The notes: a model not told the origin generated them from the letters alone. A stretch of DNA of 35,629 nt from Candidatus Dormiibacterota bacterium (GCA_035532835.1 DATKQG010000072.1:1-35629); one strand, 5' to 3'; counted from the first letter of the stretch, positions 1 through 7,664 are shown. A program made the numbers and translations.

Positions 1-726
1 TTCGGCGATACGATCGTTCGCGAGGTGATGCAACCGCGCCCGAATATCGTGGCCGTCTCGGTCGACGATTCGCCGCGCCGCGCGCTCGACGTGGTGATCT
101 CCGAAGGCTATTCCAAGCTCCCGGTATTTCAAGAATCGAAGGACGATATCGTCGGCGTCGTACACGACCGCGAATTATTGATCGGTCTGGCTACGGGCAA
201 TCTCGCGCAAAGCAGTTTGCGCACGCTGATGCGTCCGGTCGTCCACGTGCCCGAGACGAAGAAACTCGCCGAATTGCTGCGCGAGATGCAGCGCGATAAA
301 TTCTCGATGGCGATCGTCGTCGACGAGTACGGCGGTACTGCCGGCCTGGTGACGATGGAAGATCTGCTCGAAGAAATCGTCGGCGAGATTCGCGACGAAC
401 ACGACGAAGACGAGCAGGAGGCGATCGCTATCGTTTCGCCGCGCGAAGCGGTAGTCGAGGCCGGCACCAGCATCGACGATGTGAACGACGAACTCGGCAC
501 GGCCTTGCCGACCGACGATTTCGAGACGATCGGTGGCTACATCGTCGGTTTATTCGGACGTTTGCCGACCGAGGGAGAAGAAGTCGAAGCGGACGATCGC
601 ACGCGCTTGCGCGTCGAGCGAACGCGGGGGCGTCGCATCCTAGCCGTACGCATTTATACCGACGGCGACGTGCAGCAGACGCAAAGCAATGGGCAGGCGG
701 TGGCCGGTAGCAGCGATGTCTCCTGA
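1..726 (+). CDS. CorC/HlyC-type CBS domain protein, 5' end cut by window
   Basis: The reading frame is open from the first base, and its first residues (FGDTIVREVM) are the conserved linker of the HlyC/CorC family, so the true start lies upstream and the N-terminal membrane domain (DUF21/CNNM in this family) is outside the window. What is visible is a tandem CBS pair (about residues 10-130, with VVDEYGGTAGLVTMEDLLEEIVGEI typical of the second CBS) followed by the C-terminal CorC_HlyC transporter-associated domain (FETIGGYIVGLFGRLP, then a basic stretch). Family members are linked to magnesium or cobalt efflux and resistance; the exact substrate cannot be read from sequence. The stop overlaps the start of the cytidine deaminase gene by 11 nt, so the two are probably co-transcribed. 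Confidence 0.9.
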   Translation, partial: FGDTIVREVMQPRPNIVAVSVDDSPRRALDVVISEGYSKLPVFQESKDDIVGVVHDRELLIGLATGNLAQSSLRTLMRPVVHVPETKKLAELLREMQRDKFSMAIVVDEYGGTAGLVTMEDLLEEIVGEIRDEHDEDEQEAIAIVSPREAVVEAGTSIDDVNDELGTALPTDDFETIGGYIVGLFGRLPTEGEEVEADDRTRLRVERTRGRRILAVRIYTDGDVQQTQSNGQAVAGSSDVS

Positions 727-1105
727 GGCGCTTTTGGAACGAGCGCGCGCGGCTCGCGGGAGCGCATACGCACCCTATTCGCAGTTCGCCGTCGGTGCGG
801 CGGTGGAGACCATCGACGGCGACGTCGTCGTCGGATGCAACGTGGAGAATGCGAGTTACGGGCTCTCGATCTGCGCCGAGCGGGCGGCGTTAGTGCATGC
901 GATAGCCTTGGGGCATCGGTCGTTTCGTGCGATCGCGATCGCCGGCCCGGATGGGGCTGTGGCCGCGCCCTGCGGCGCCTGTCGCCAGTTCATCGTCGAA
1001 TTCGGCGAAGGGATTGCGGTGATCTACGTGGGCTCCGCCGGCCCGATCCAAACGAGCGCCGGGGAACTGCTCCCACACGCGTTCGGGCCGCACAGCCTCG
1101 CGTAA
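716..1105 (+). CDS. cdd: Cytidine deaminase
   Basis: This 129-residue protein has the length of homotetrameric bacterial cytidine deaminases, which convert (deoxy)cytidine to (deoxy)uridine in pyrimidine salvage. The zinc site is complete: CAE (C53 ligand, E55 proton shuttle) and PCGAC (C86 and C89 ligands). The substrate-loop sequence NVENASYG precedes it. The start chosen is the ATG at 716, which begins MSPEALLERA. A longer frame from 689 adds nine residues without family similarity and would overlap the upstream gene further. The ribosome site is weak (GG-rich stretch), consistent with translational coupling to the CorC gene. In many bacteria cdd lies near era and recO; here recO follows directly and era is absent. 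Confidence 0.93.
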   Translation: MSPEALLERARAARGSAYAPYSQFAVGAAVETIDGDVVVGCNVENASYGLSICAERAALVHAIALGHRSFRAIAIAGPDGAVAAPCGACRQFIVEFGEGIAVIYVGSAGPIQTSAGELLPHAFGPHSLA

Positions 1106-1114
1106 GGAGCGGCA

Positions 1115-1840
1115 GTGAGCGCAGCGCGATCGTACAAAACCAACGCGGTCGTCTTGCGCGGTCGCCAGTTGGGCGAAGCCGACCGTATCTTCACGCTGTT
1201 CACCGATCAGCGCGGAAAGCTCGATGCGGTCGCAAAGGGGGTCCGGCGGCCGAAAAGTCACCTCTCCGGTCGTTTGGAATTCGGAAACGAATGCGTGATG
1301 ACCATGCACCGCGGGCGTTCGCTCGATGTCATCGTTGCCGCGGATATTGCGCGAGCGCCGTGGAGCAAGCTGGTCGATCCCGATCGCTTCGCGGTGTTTT
1401 CGCTGGTCGCCGAAGTGATCGACGCTTTCTGCGAGCCCGATCTGCCCATGCCGGACGTGTATGCGCTGCTGACCGGAGCGGTCGCGGCGATCGCGGCGAG
1501 CGACGAGCCGCGATCGCTGATTCCGCGCTTTTCCATACGCCTGCTGTGCGCGCTCGGGCTAGACCCGGCGGTCGATTGCTGTGTGCGTTGCTCGCTCGAT
1601 TTCGAAGGACACGCGTGGCTCGATCCCGATGCCGGGGGCTTGATCTGCGGAGCGTGCCGCGAGCGCTGGCGCGATTTGATCGAATTCGACGAAGCGGACT
1701 TGCAGAACGTGCGCGCCGTCGGAGCCGCTAAAGGGAGCGCGGCCCGCGCCACCGTACGCGCAACGCCGCGCGTCGAACGCGCGATCGAAACGCTACTCGC
1801 GCACCACTTGGGCCGCCGCCCGAAAGCGAGCATCCGATGA
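1115..1840 (+). CDS. recO: DNA repair protein RecO
   Basis: RecO acts in the RecFOR pathway, binding single-stranded DNA and helping load RecA at gaps. The 241-residue protein has the N-terminal OB-fold signature (YKTNAVVLRGRQLGEADRIFTLFT, then GKLDAVAKGVRRPKS), a helical middle region, and a zinc-finger-like set of cysteines (CCVRC at about 149-153, then CGAC at about 180-183). The start is GTG at 1115, preceded by a good AAGGAG at 1104-1109. The stop overlaps the ruvX start as ATGA. The gene lies in a co-directional run from the CorC gene to doxX, probably one transcript. Confidence 0.92.
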   Translation: MSAARSYKTNAVVLRGRQLGEADRIFTLFTDQRGKLDAVAKGVRRPKSHLSGRLEFGNECVMTMHRGRSLDVIVAADIARAPWSKLVDPDRFAVFSLVAEVIDAFCEPDLPMPDVYALLTGAVAAIAASDEPRSLIPRFSIRLLCALGLDPAVDCCVRCSLDFEGHAWLDPDAGGLICGACRERWRDLIEFDEADLQNVRAVGAAKGSAARATVRATPRVERAIETLLAHHLGRRPKASIR

Positions 1841-2259
1841 GTATCATGGCGCTCGACGTCGGCACCAAGCGGATCGGCGTCGCGATTGCCGACCCGAGCG
1901 GAACGTTCGCCTTGCCCGTCGGAACGGTCGAGCGCTCCACCCTCAACGCCGATTTGGAGCGACTCGCCGAGTATCTCACGTCGTACGCCGTGACCGATTT
2001 GGTGATCGGCGATCCGGTCGCGCTCTCGGGGGAGCGCGGGATCGCGGCTCAAAAGATGGATGCGTTCATCGAACAACTCGCGCGGATCTATGCGGGGCGC
2101 GTCCACCGCGTAGACGAGCGCATGACCACGGCGCAGGCGACCAAGACGTTGATCGCCGCGGATGTCTCGCGCAAGAAACGCAAAGGAGTGGTAGATAAGA
2201 TGGCGGCCGCGCTCATTTTGGAGACGTTTCTGTCGCGGCGCAGAAACGAGGCGCGCTGA
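1837..2259 (+). CDS. ruvX: Putative pre-16S rRNA nuclease / RuvX (YqgF family)
   Basis: This 140-residue RNase H-fold protein matches the usual YqgF/RuvX length. It shows the N-terminal MALDVGTKRIGVAIADP motif with the first catalytic Asp, GDPVALSGERG in the place of the family G-P-G-E-G loop, and DERMTT near the C-terminus with the last acidic pair. Family members process the 5' end of 16S rRNA in E. coli and cut Holliday junctions in vitro in some species. The start ATG overlaps the recO stop (ATGA), and its own stop shares one base with the mltG start (TGATG), so the three genes are translationally coupled. A ruvX/yrzB/mltG neighbourhood is familiar from Firmicutes. Confidence 0.93.
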   Translation: MSIMALDVGTKRIGVAIADPSGTFALPVGTVERSTLNADLERLAEYLTSYAVTDLVIGDPVALSGERGIAAQKMDAFIEQLARIYAGRVHRVDERMTTAQATKTLIAADVSRKKRKGVVDKMAAALILETFLSRRRNEAR

Positions 2260-3257
2260 TGCGCGTACTCCTGCGAATCCTCGCAACGCTCGCGACCGTC
2301 GTCGTTCTGGTGGCCGCCTCGATCGCCGCCTGGTTCGCCTACGCGGCGTTTGGGGACCGCTCCCTGCCTGCCGTACCCAAGCAAGTCGTCATCGTTCGCG
2401 GTTCGTCGCTGGCCGATATCGCCGAGGAGCTTTCGAACAACCGCGTGATCGCAAACGGCCTGGCCTTTCGGTTGCTTGCGCGCCTCCAAGGTAGCGAAGA
2501 AGACGTGCGAGCGGGCGCGTACCGATTTGCCCCGCATCAGAGCCAAAATGAGATCCTCCAGGAACTGCGCACGGGCGGAGCACAGATCGCGCGCTGGGTG
2601 ACGTTCCCCGAGGGATTTACCGACCGGCAGATCGCGCAGCGATTGCAAGACGAAGGTATCGCGAGCGCCGCAGTGCTCGATCGCCGGTTCGCAACCACCG
2701 GGCTGAACGTCGGTGGTACGCGCACGCGGAACCTAGAGGGCTATCTCTTTCCCAGCACCTACCTGGTCGACGTAGCCGCGACGCCTTCGCAGATCGTGAC
2801 GATGCTGACGGGGCAGTTCTTCAAAGAGCTTCCGGCCGACGCCGCCCAGCGAGCGGCAGCGCTCCACGTGACGGTGCCGCAGGCGGTCACGGTCGCATCT
2901 TTGGTCGAGCGCGAAGCCAAGATCGATGCCGATCGCCCGATGATCGCCGGGGTCATCTACAACCGGCTGCGGGCGCACATGCCATTGCAGATCGATGCCA
3001 CCATCGAATACGCCCTCCCGCATCACAAGGCGGAACTCTCCTACGCCGACCTGAAGATCGATTCGCCCTATAATACCTACCTCCACGAGGGGCTGCCCCC
3101 CACGCCGATCGCCAATCCCGGGTTACCCTCGCTGGAAGCGGCCCTGCATCCGGCGAAGACCGATGCCCTCTATTACGTCTACTGTGGCGGAGGCCACCAC
3201 GTCTTCGCGAAGACGCTAGAACAACACCAAGCCAACGTAGCTCGCTGCTTAAAATAG
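2259..3257 (+). CDS. mltG: Endolytic murein transglycosylase MltG
   Basis: MltG cleaves nascent glycan strands and helps set their length. The 332-residue protein has one N-terminal membrane segment (about residues 5-30), then a LysM-like region (VVIVRGSSLADIAEELSNN, about 43-61), then the YceG catalytic domain. The catalytic Glu is at about residue 217 in ASLVEREAKID, followed by the conserved VIYNRLRAHMPLQIDATIEYAL and SPYNTYLHEGLPPTPIANPGL segments. Length and order fit the family. The catalytic domain would face the periplasm. The start is the ATG sharing its A with the ruvX stop. Confidence 0.95.
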   Translation: MRVLLRILATLATVVVLVAASIAAWFAYAAFGDRSLPAVPKQVVIVRGSSLADIAEELSNNRVIANGLAFRLLARLQGSEEDVRAGAYRFAPHQSQNEILQELRTGGAQIARWVTFPEGFTDRQIAQRLQDEGIASAAVLDRRFATTGLNVGGTRTRNLEGYLFPSTYLVDVAATPSQIVTMLTGQFFKELPADAAQRAAALHVTVPQAVTVASLVEREAKIDADRPMIAGVIYNRLRAHMPLQIDATIEYALPHHKAELSYADLKIDSPYNTYLHEGLPPTPIANPGLPSLEAALHPAKTDALYYVYCGGGHHVFAKTLEQHQANVARCLK

Positions 3258-3267
3258 GAGCATCCCC

Positions 3268-3567
3268 ATGTCGTCCAACAACGGTGAAGCCAAGAGCGGA
3301 CCGCTCGAACTGAGCGAGGTGCTCCATATCGAAACCAAAGAGGGTACCGAATTACCGTTCGAAGTCGTTGGAATTCTCGAAGATCCCGATGACGGCGCAT
3401 CGTACGCGGTGCTCATGCACGAACCCGAAGATGAAGAGGGCGAGAGCGAATTCATCGTCACCGATCTCGAAGGCAATCTGCTAGAAGACGAAGATCTCGC
3501 ACAGGAGATTCTCGATGAATTCCTGGTCTTCGCAGAAGAAGCCGGCGACGACGGGGGCGAGGCCTAA
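3268..3567 (+). CDS. DUF1292 (YrzB-like) acidic protein
   Basis: This small, very acidic 99-residue protein matches the DUF1292/YrzB family: LPFEVVGILEDPDDGASYAVLM, then an acidic turn and EFIVTDLEGNLL, with a C-terminal helix rich in Glu and Asp. The molecular role of the family is not established. In Bacillus the yrzB gene also lies next to ruvX, so the position after ruvX and mltG supports the assignment. A clear AGGAG at 3256-3260 precedes the ATG by seven bases. The stop TAA at 3565-3567 appears to overlap the unusual start of the next gene. Confidence 0.85.
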   Translation: MSSNNGEAKSGPLELSEVLHIETKEGTELPFEVVGILEDPDDGASYAVLMHEPEDEEGESEFIVTDLEGNLLEDEDLAQEILDEFLVFAEEAGDDGGEA

Positions 3568-4700
3568 TTCGCGTTCTCGTTCTTTCGGCGAGCGTCGGCG
3601 TCGGCCACGTTTCGGCTGCAAATGCGGTCTGTGCGGCATTGCGCACCATCGATCCCGAGGCGCACACGCAGGTTGTCGATTCGTACCAATACGCCGCGCT
3701 CGTCGTCTCTCGCGTGGTTTCGGACGGGTATTTGCGGATGGTCAAAACGATTCCGCAACTCTATCGCTACGTCTACGACCGCGCCGAGCGTGCCACCGAG
3801 GTGGGGCCATTTCGCACCTGGGCGCACCAATTTACGGCCGGTAACCTGCGCCCGCTCATCGAGCAAGAGCGGCCCGATGTGGTGGTCTGCACCCATGCCT
3901 TTCCATGCGGTGCCATGGCCGAGTATAAGCGGCTGTACGACGATGGGCCGCCGGTCGTCGGAGTCTTGACCGATTTCGCCGTCCATGGATTTTGGATCCA
4001 CCGGAACGTGGACGGCTACGCGGTGTCGACCCAGGCGATTCGCGAAGTCATGCTTGCGCGCGGCGTGGAAGCTTCGCGCGTGGTCGTGACGGGAATCCCT
4101 GTGAATCCGCGCTTTGCACCGAGCGACGAGCCCCAGGAACTGTTGCGCGAGCGGCTCGGGCTTCCGCGCGCTCGTAAACTCGTGCTGATGATGGGCGGAG
4201 GCTTGGGCATCGGTCCGCTCGAGCAAATGCTCCGGTCGCTCGAACGCATCGAGACGCCGATTGGGGCAGTTGTGGTCGCCGGCAACAGCCGTCGCGTCGA
4301 ACGGCGCGTCCTCGAGGCGGCGGCTTCGGCAACCTACCCGGTGCGCGTCCTGCGCTTCGTCGATAACGTCTACGATTACATGCACGCGTGCGATGCGTTC
4401 GTCACCAAGCCGGGCGGCCTGAGTACGGCCGAGGCCCTCTGCGCGCAGATCCCGATGGTCTTGTGCAAACCGCTGCCCGGCCAGGAAGAACGCAACGCGC
4501 AGCTATTGGTCGAGTGGGGTGCGGCGCTTCGCGCGGACATGGACGAACTGCCCGCCGCGATAACGCGCGTATTCGATGGCGAGCAACGCCGTGAAATGAT
4601 CGGTGCGCAGCGGCGTACCGCCCACCCTCAAGCCGCTCTTGCGGCGGCGCAACTGATCGCGCGCATCGCGCGCGGGCAAAAGGAGCCGATATCCGCATGA
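3567..4700 (+). CDS. GT28 family diacylglycerol glycosyltransferase-like protein, apparent ATT start
   Basis: The protein resembles the MGDG synthase/UgtP/MurG-like glycosyltransferase group, which moves a sugar from a nucleotide donor onto diacylglycerol at the inner face of the membrane. The N-terminal glycine loop SASVGVGHVSAANAV, a TDFAVHGFWIH motif and the C-terminal donor motif KPGGLSTAEAL are all visible. Only a TTG at 3639 offers a standard start, but it would remove the whole glycine loop. In frame upstream there is no ATG, GTG or TTG back to a stop at 3516. The codon ATT at 3567 shares its first base with the preceding TAA and would give M-RVLVLSASVGVGH, exactly the family N-terminus, with GAGG four bases upstream. 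From there the protein is 377 residues. A nucleotide-sugar transferase in a cell-wall/envelope gene run makes sense. Sugar and acceptor are not readable from sequence. Confidence 0.82.
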   Translation: MRVLVLSASVGVGHVSAANAVCAALRTIDPEAHTQVVDSYQYAALVVSRVVSDGYLRMVKTIPQLYRYVYDRAERATEVGPFRTWAHQFTAGNLRPLIEQERPDVVVCTHAFPCGAMAEYKRLYDDGPPVVGVLTDFAVHGFWIHRNVDGYAVSTQAIREVMLARGVEASRVVVTGIPVNPRFAPSDEPQELLRERLGLPRARKLVLMMGGGLGIGPLEQMLRSLERIETPIGAVVVAGNSRRVERRVLEAAASATYPVRVLRFVDNVYDYMHACDAFVTKPGGLSTAEALCAQIPMVLCKPLPGQEERNAQLLVEWGAALRADMDELPAAITRVFDGEQRREMIGAQRRTAHPQAALAAAQLIARIARGQKEPISA

Positions 4701-5272
4701 CCTTGCCCTCACCCAAGACCTACGCATTCTGGCTAGCCGTGCTACGCATATTCACCGGCGCCGCATGGATCGTTCACGGGGTCGGAAAGTTCACCCAGAG
4801 TACGATGTTTATGCCGCCAAACGGCTTTATCGTTGGATTCATCGCAAAGGCTGCGACGTCGACGACGGGGCCGTATCACGATTTTCTCGTCAACGTCGTG
4901 CAACCGAACATCGCGATCTTCGCCGAACTCGTGCGTTTAGGTGAAGTGCTGACGGGCTGTGCCCTTCTGTTGGGTGTTTTCACGCGCCTTGGCGGATTCG
5001 TGGGCGTGCTGCTCACGCTGAACTACATGGCCGCGAAGGGCGCCCTCGGATCGGTGGAGGGTATCGCCGGAATGGATGCCGCCATGCTCGCGCTTTCCGC
5101 AATCAATGTGGTGTTGCCGACGGGACGGATGCTGGGCATCGACGCATTGCTGGGACGGCGTCGCGCGGCCCCGCCCGTTGTCGTCGCCCCGGTGCCGGTC
5201 CATGCGGCTCCGGTGCACGCGGAATTCGTTGAAGAACAGCCGCTCGAAGGGCCGTCCGCTCCGAAAGAGTGA
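4697..5272 (+). CDS. DoxX family membrane protein
   Basis: This 191-residue protein has the DoxX layout: an N-terminal segment with the WIVHGVGKF motif, four hydrophobic helices (about residues 10-30, 70-95, 98-115 and 122-142), and the GEVLTGCALLLGVFTRLGG sequence typical of the family. A 45-residue tail rich in Ala, Pro and Val (APPVVVAPVPVHAAPVHA) follows and is probably cytosolic and disordered. DoxX-like proteins are linked to quinone or thiol redox and oxidative stress in a few organisms; a specific role is not readable here. The ATG overlaps the previous stop as ATGA, making this the last gene of the 5' run. Confidence 0.85.
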   Translation: MTLPSPKTYAFWLAVLRIFTGAAWIVHGVGKFTQSTMFMPPNGFIVGFIAKAATSTTGPYHDFLVNVVQPNIAIFAELVRLGEVLTGCALLLGVFTRLGGFVGVLLTLNYMAAKGALGSVEGIAGMDAAMLALSAINVVLPTGRMLGIDALLGRRRAAPPVVVAPVPVHAAPVHAEFVEEQPLEGPSAPKE

Positions 5273-5317
5273 GCCGAAGCGACAGAAGTCCGATAGGTGA
5301 GTGCTGCGCCGATGTGG

Positions 5318-5323
5318 TATAGT
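5318..5323 (+). promoter_or_regulatory. Candidate -10 box for tRNA-Ser(GCT)
   Basis: TATAGT lies about 30 bases before the mature tRNA 5' end, where a tRNA promoter -10 is expected. No good -35 is visible upstream, so this is a weak call. An octamer GCGATCGC sits between it and the tRNA (5346-5353). Confidence 0.35.
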
Positions 5324-5353
5324 CGTCGGCGCACCTCCCCGGGGTGCGATCGC

Positions 5354-5441
5354 GGAGAGGTGGCCGAGCGGCTGAAGGCACTCGTTTGCTAAATGAGCAT
5401 ACGCCAAAAGCGTATCGAGGGTTCGAATCCCTCCCTCTCCG
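5354..5441 (+). tRNA. tRNA-Ser(GCT)
   Basis: This is an 88-nt class II tRNA. The acceptor arms GGAGAGG (5354-5360) and CCTCTCC (5434-5440) pair fully, with G73 as expected for serine. The anticodon loop TTGCTAA gives GCT at 5388-5390, reading AGC/AGT codons. The long variable arm ACGC..GCGT and the T-loop GTTCGAATC are clear. The 3' CCA is not encoded: the bases after G73 are AAT. It must be added after transcription, unlike the other five tRNAs in the window, which carry CCA in the DNA. Confidence 0.97.
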
Positions 5442-5508
5442 AATCGATACACCGGAAGGAAAAAACGTCGATACGACGTATCCGGGAAGGTCGCCGCAGG
5501 CGACGCGT

Positions 5509-5585
5509 GCGGTCGTAGCTCAATTGGATAGAGCAACAGGCTACGAACTTGTAGGTTGGGGGTTCGAGTCCCTCCGACCGCACCA
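5509..5585 (+). tRNA. tRNA-Arg(ACG)
   Basis: This is a 77-nt tRNA with acceptor arms GCGGTCG and CGACCGC, a D arm GCTC..GAGC, anticodon stem ACAGG/CTTGT and loop CTACGAA, giving anticodon ACG, with encoded CCA at 5583-5585. The A34 of this tRNA is the standard substrate of TadA, which is encoded at 14659 in this window. Inosine at that position lets it read CGT, CGC and CGA. It lies 67 nt after tRNA-Ser(GCT) and is followed closely by a terminator. Confidence 0.97.
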
Positions 5586-5590
5586 TCTGC

Positions 5591-5624
5591 AAAACGGGCT
5601 TCGCAATGCGAAGCCCGTTTTCTT
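5591..5624 (+). terminator. Rho-independent terminator of the tRNA pair
   Basis: A perfect 14-bp stem (AAAACGGGCTTCGC at 5591-5604, loop AAT, complement at 5608-5621) ends in TTTTCTT. It starts six bases after the CCA of tRNA-Arg, so it should end the tRNA-Ser/tRNA-Arg transcript. Confidence 0.9.
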
Positions 5625-5693
5625 ACGAGTCCGAGTCACGCTCGTAGCCGGAGACCCGTTCATCCAGGGTCGGGCGCACAATCGGGGTGAGAT

Positions 5694-6461
5694 ATGCTTG
5701 CACAGCTGGTCTTAGGCGTGCTTCTGGCGGACGCGCCGCCTACGCCGCTTCACCAAATCGGTCACGTGAAGGTTAGCTTGGCCTGTAGCACGTTACATCA
5801 GAGCGTTGCGCCGGCGATCCAAGGGATCCAGGCTAACGACCGCATCATCGGCATCGGTAAGCAGCTCTTTTTTATTATGGGGAAAGATGCAACGCAGGGC
5901 GGCAGCGGCGCCGCATTTACGCTGGATCAGCTAAACATGGAACGCGGTGTGTCGCTGCTGGTAGCAAATCTCGCAAAACTCGATGCGCTCATCGCAACAA
6001 TACCCGCCCCGAAAGGCGATTCTCCCGACGATCGTCTCGCTGCGGCCATGCGGAAGCGGCTGGAAGCGGTGGCCGATCAGCAGCGAAAAGCGATCGGCAT
6101 TATGAACGGGGTCGTTGATTCGGAGAGCCTGGGCGATCTTCAAGGCGCCGGCGACGATCTCACCAAAACGACCATGCCCGAAGAAGTGCGGGGACGTCAG
6201 CTTATCCTCGGGTCTCCTCCGCCGACATTAGGAACGGCAAACATCAACGGTGCCGGCCTTGCTCTGACTCCGGATGAAAAGTATTCGGCCCGGCAGCTTG
6301 CGAAAGAATCCCAGTTCGGCAACAATCCCTTCGCGACGTCCATGGCAAACCTGGAGATCGAGCAGCGCGATCTTGCGATCCGAGAACGTGCCGCCAGCGT
6401 GCCGATCCTGGAAGCGGTGGCGGCATGTGGGGGAGGGCCGACACCGGCGCCGACGCCGTAA
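5694..6461 (+). CDS. Secreted or periplasmic protein of unknown function
   Basis: I do not recognise a family. The 255-residue product starts with a short hydrophobic stretch (MLAQLVLGVLLADAPP) that looks like a weak signal peptide. The body is helical and rich in Ala, Leu and Asp (for example LLVANLAKLDALIATI and a charged helix around RLEAVADQQRKAIGI). The protein ends in a Pro-Thr-Ala tail (GGGPTPAPTP). A GGGGTGAG purine stretch just upstream supports the ATG at 5694. Two cysteines far apart (near residues 31 and 243) might form a disulfide. It stands alone between a tRNA terminator and a convergent dodecin gene. Confidence 0.6.
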   Translation: MLAQLVLGVLLADAPPTPLHQIGHVKVSLACSTLHQSVAPAIQGIQANDRIIGIGKQLFFIMGKDATQGGSGAAFTLDQLNMERGVSLLVANLAKLDALIATIPAPKGDSPDDRLAAAMRKRLEAVADQQRKAIGIMNGVVDSESLGDLQGAGDDLTKTTMPEEVRGRQLILGSPPPTLGTANINGAGLALTPDEKYSARQLAKESQFGNNPFATSMANLEIEQRDLAIRERAASVPILEAVAACGGGPTPAPTP

Positions 6462-6540
6462 GCTTCAGTGCTTGTGGGCGCAACGGCTGACGACCCGAGT
6501 ATCCGAGCCGTCAGTCCCGATGGTTACGCAAAGAACCGCT

Positions 6541-6741
6541 TCAGTTTTTCAACACGAACGAGATCTTTGCGTTGATGCGATACTTCTCGATGGCCCCGTC
6601 GTCGTCGATGGTCGCCTCGAAGTTCTGGATGTAAATCGACTTGACGCCCTCGAGAGTTTCGCTCGCCTGCTTTACAGCATTCTGCGCTGCATCTTCCCAG
6701 CTTTTGCCGGACTCGGCCAGCACTTCGATGACTTTCAACAT
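6541..6741 (-). CDS. Dodecin family flavin-binding protein
   Basis: The 66-residue product matches dodecin in length and pattern: a first strand (KVIEVLAES), a helix (SWEDAAQNAVKQASETL), then two long strands (VKSIYIQNFEATIDDDG and IEKYRINAKISFVLK). Dodecins form hollow dodecamers that store or buffer flavins. The Trp in SWEDA is the residue that normally stacks on the isoalloxazine ring. It lies 12 nt after the BON-domain gene on the same strand, with a G-rich ribosome site in the gap, so the two are probably one operon. The first gene's stress-type product suggests a stress role. Confidence 0.9.
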   Translation of the reverse strand: MLKVIEVLAESGKSWEDAAQNAVKQASETLEGVKSIYIQNFEATIDDDGAIEKYRINAKISFVLKN

Positions 6742-6753
6742 GTGCCGTACCCC

Positions 6754-7413
6754 CTAGGAGATCGCGATGAAGTTGTCTACGCACGTGACACCCGGAATGC
6801 TCCAGGCCGCCTGCACGGCTTTTTCGCGTTCGAACCAGGTTCTGGCGCTGCCGCTCAGCGTCACCTTTCCCTCCGAAACCGAGACGGCGATCTTCTTCGC
6901 GTCGAGATCGGCCATGCGCTGAAGCTCGGAGTGAATTTTCCGTTTCACTTCGTCGGTTTTGAATGATGGAGCCGGCATGACGCTGATGAGGTTGCTGACG
7001 TCCCTGACGCCGATGACGCGGCGTGCTTCATACGCAGCCTCCTGGGACTGATAGTACCAGGGTACCTCGCCGCTCAGCGTGACGTGGCCGTCCTTTACGA
7101 CGAACTTCACGGCGCTGGGGATAATGGTATTGGATACGAAGCGGCGCTCGATCGCTAGTGCGATGTCGCTGTCGGTCCGGACGTGCGTGGACGGGAGATC
7201 GACCGTTAATTCGTCGGCTATACCCCGTACGCCGCGAATGCGTTTGATCGCGTCTTCAGCTTCCCATTTTTGATTGAAGTTGGGGACCGTCCCGCGCAAC
7301 GTTACGACACCCTCTTTGGTGGTGATGGCGATATCGTCCGCGTTGATCCGCGGATCGTATGCGAGCTCTTCGATGATCTCTTCTTTGAGATCCAGACTCT
7401 TGGTGGTGTTCAT
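6754..7413 (-). CDS. BON-domain protein, three BON repeats (OsmY-like)
   Basis: The 219-residue product has three BON domains (about residues 8-70, 82-145 and 155-219). Each shows the pattern of a helix, then a KVTLSG or VVTLRG strand-turn and a G-V closing segment (ITTKEGVVTLRGTV, VVKDGHVTLSGEVPW, VSEGKVTLSGSAR). BON proteins such as OsmY and Kon are envelope-stress proteins thought to bind phospholipid or interact with membranes. No signal peptide is visible from the chosen start, so a cytoplasmic location is possible. The ATG at 7413 is preceded by a perfect AGGAGG (7420-7425 on this strand) at seven bases; a longer frame to 7497 adds 28 unrelated residues. It faces Hsp20 across a 251-bp divergent region. 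Confidence 0.88.
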   Translation of the reverse strand: MNTTKSLDLKEEIIEELAYDPRINADDIAITTKEGVVTLRGTVPNFNQKWEAEDAIKRIRGVRGIADELTVDLPSTHVRTDSDIALAIERRFVSNTIIPSAVKFVVKDGHVTLSGEVPWYYQSQEAAYEARRVIGVRDVSNLISVMPAPSFKTDEVKRKIHSELQRMADLDAKKIAVSVSEGKVTLSGSARTWFEREKAVQAAWSIPGVTCVDNFIAIS

Positions 7414-7616
7414 GAAATGCCTCCTAGTGTGTAGACGCTGCTTGCTACGCCCAATACGGGCGCACGCCGACGTTGGCGGTCGGACGGCGGGCAACAAAGC
7501 GTGCCACTCTCTGCTTGCGTTGCGATGTGCGCGTCATAACCTTTTTATAGCGTGGGACCGGGAAGAGCTCGCGAAGATCGCTCACCAATTCTTCTTATCG
7601 CTGCGGTAGTCTCGAT

Positions 7617-7633
7617 GTGCGGCCTGTCCGCAC
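7617..7633 (+). promoter_or_regulatory. Hairpin in the likely hsp20 5' leader
   Basis: GTGCGG (7617-7622), loop CCTGT, and CCGCAC (7628-7633) form a perfect 6-bp GC-rich stem about 30 bases before the hsp20 ATG. A CTTC at 7633-7636 could also pair with GAAG at 7657-7660 around the ribosome site. Small heat-shock genes often carry RNA thermometers in this position, but the sequence does not match a named class, so function is only suggested. Confidence 0.35.
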
Positions 7634-7664
7634 TTCATCTAAACCCGAAAGGACACGAAGAATC

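Noticed and set aside
835-1731. A 298-residue plus-strand frame over cdd and recO
   Set aside because: Arg-rich shadow frame of two genes with clear motifs.
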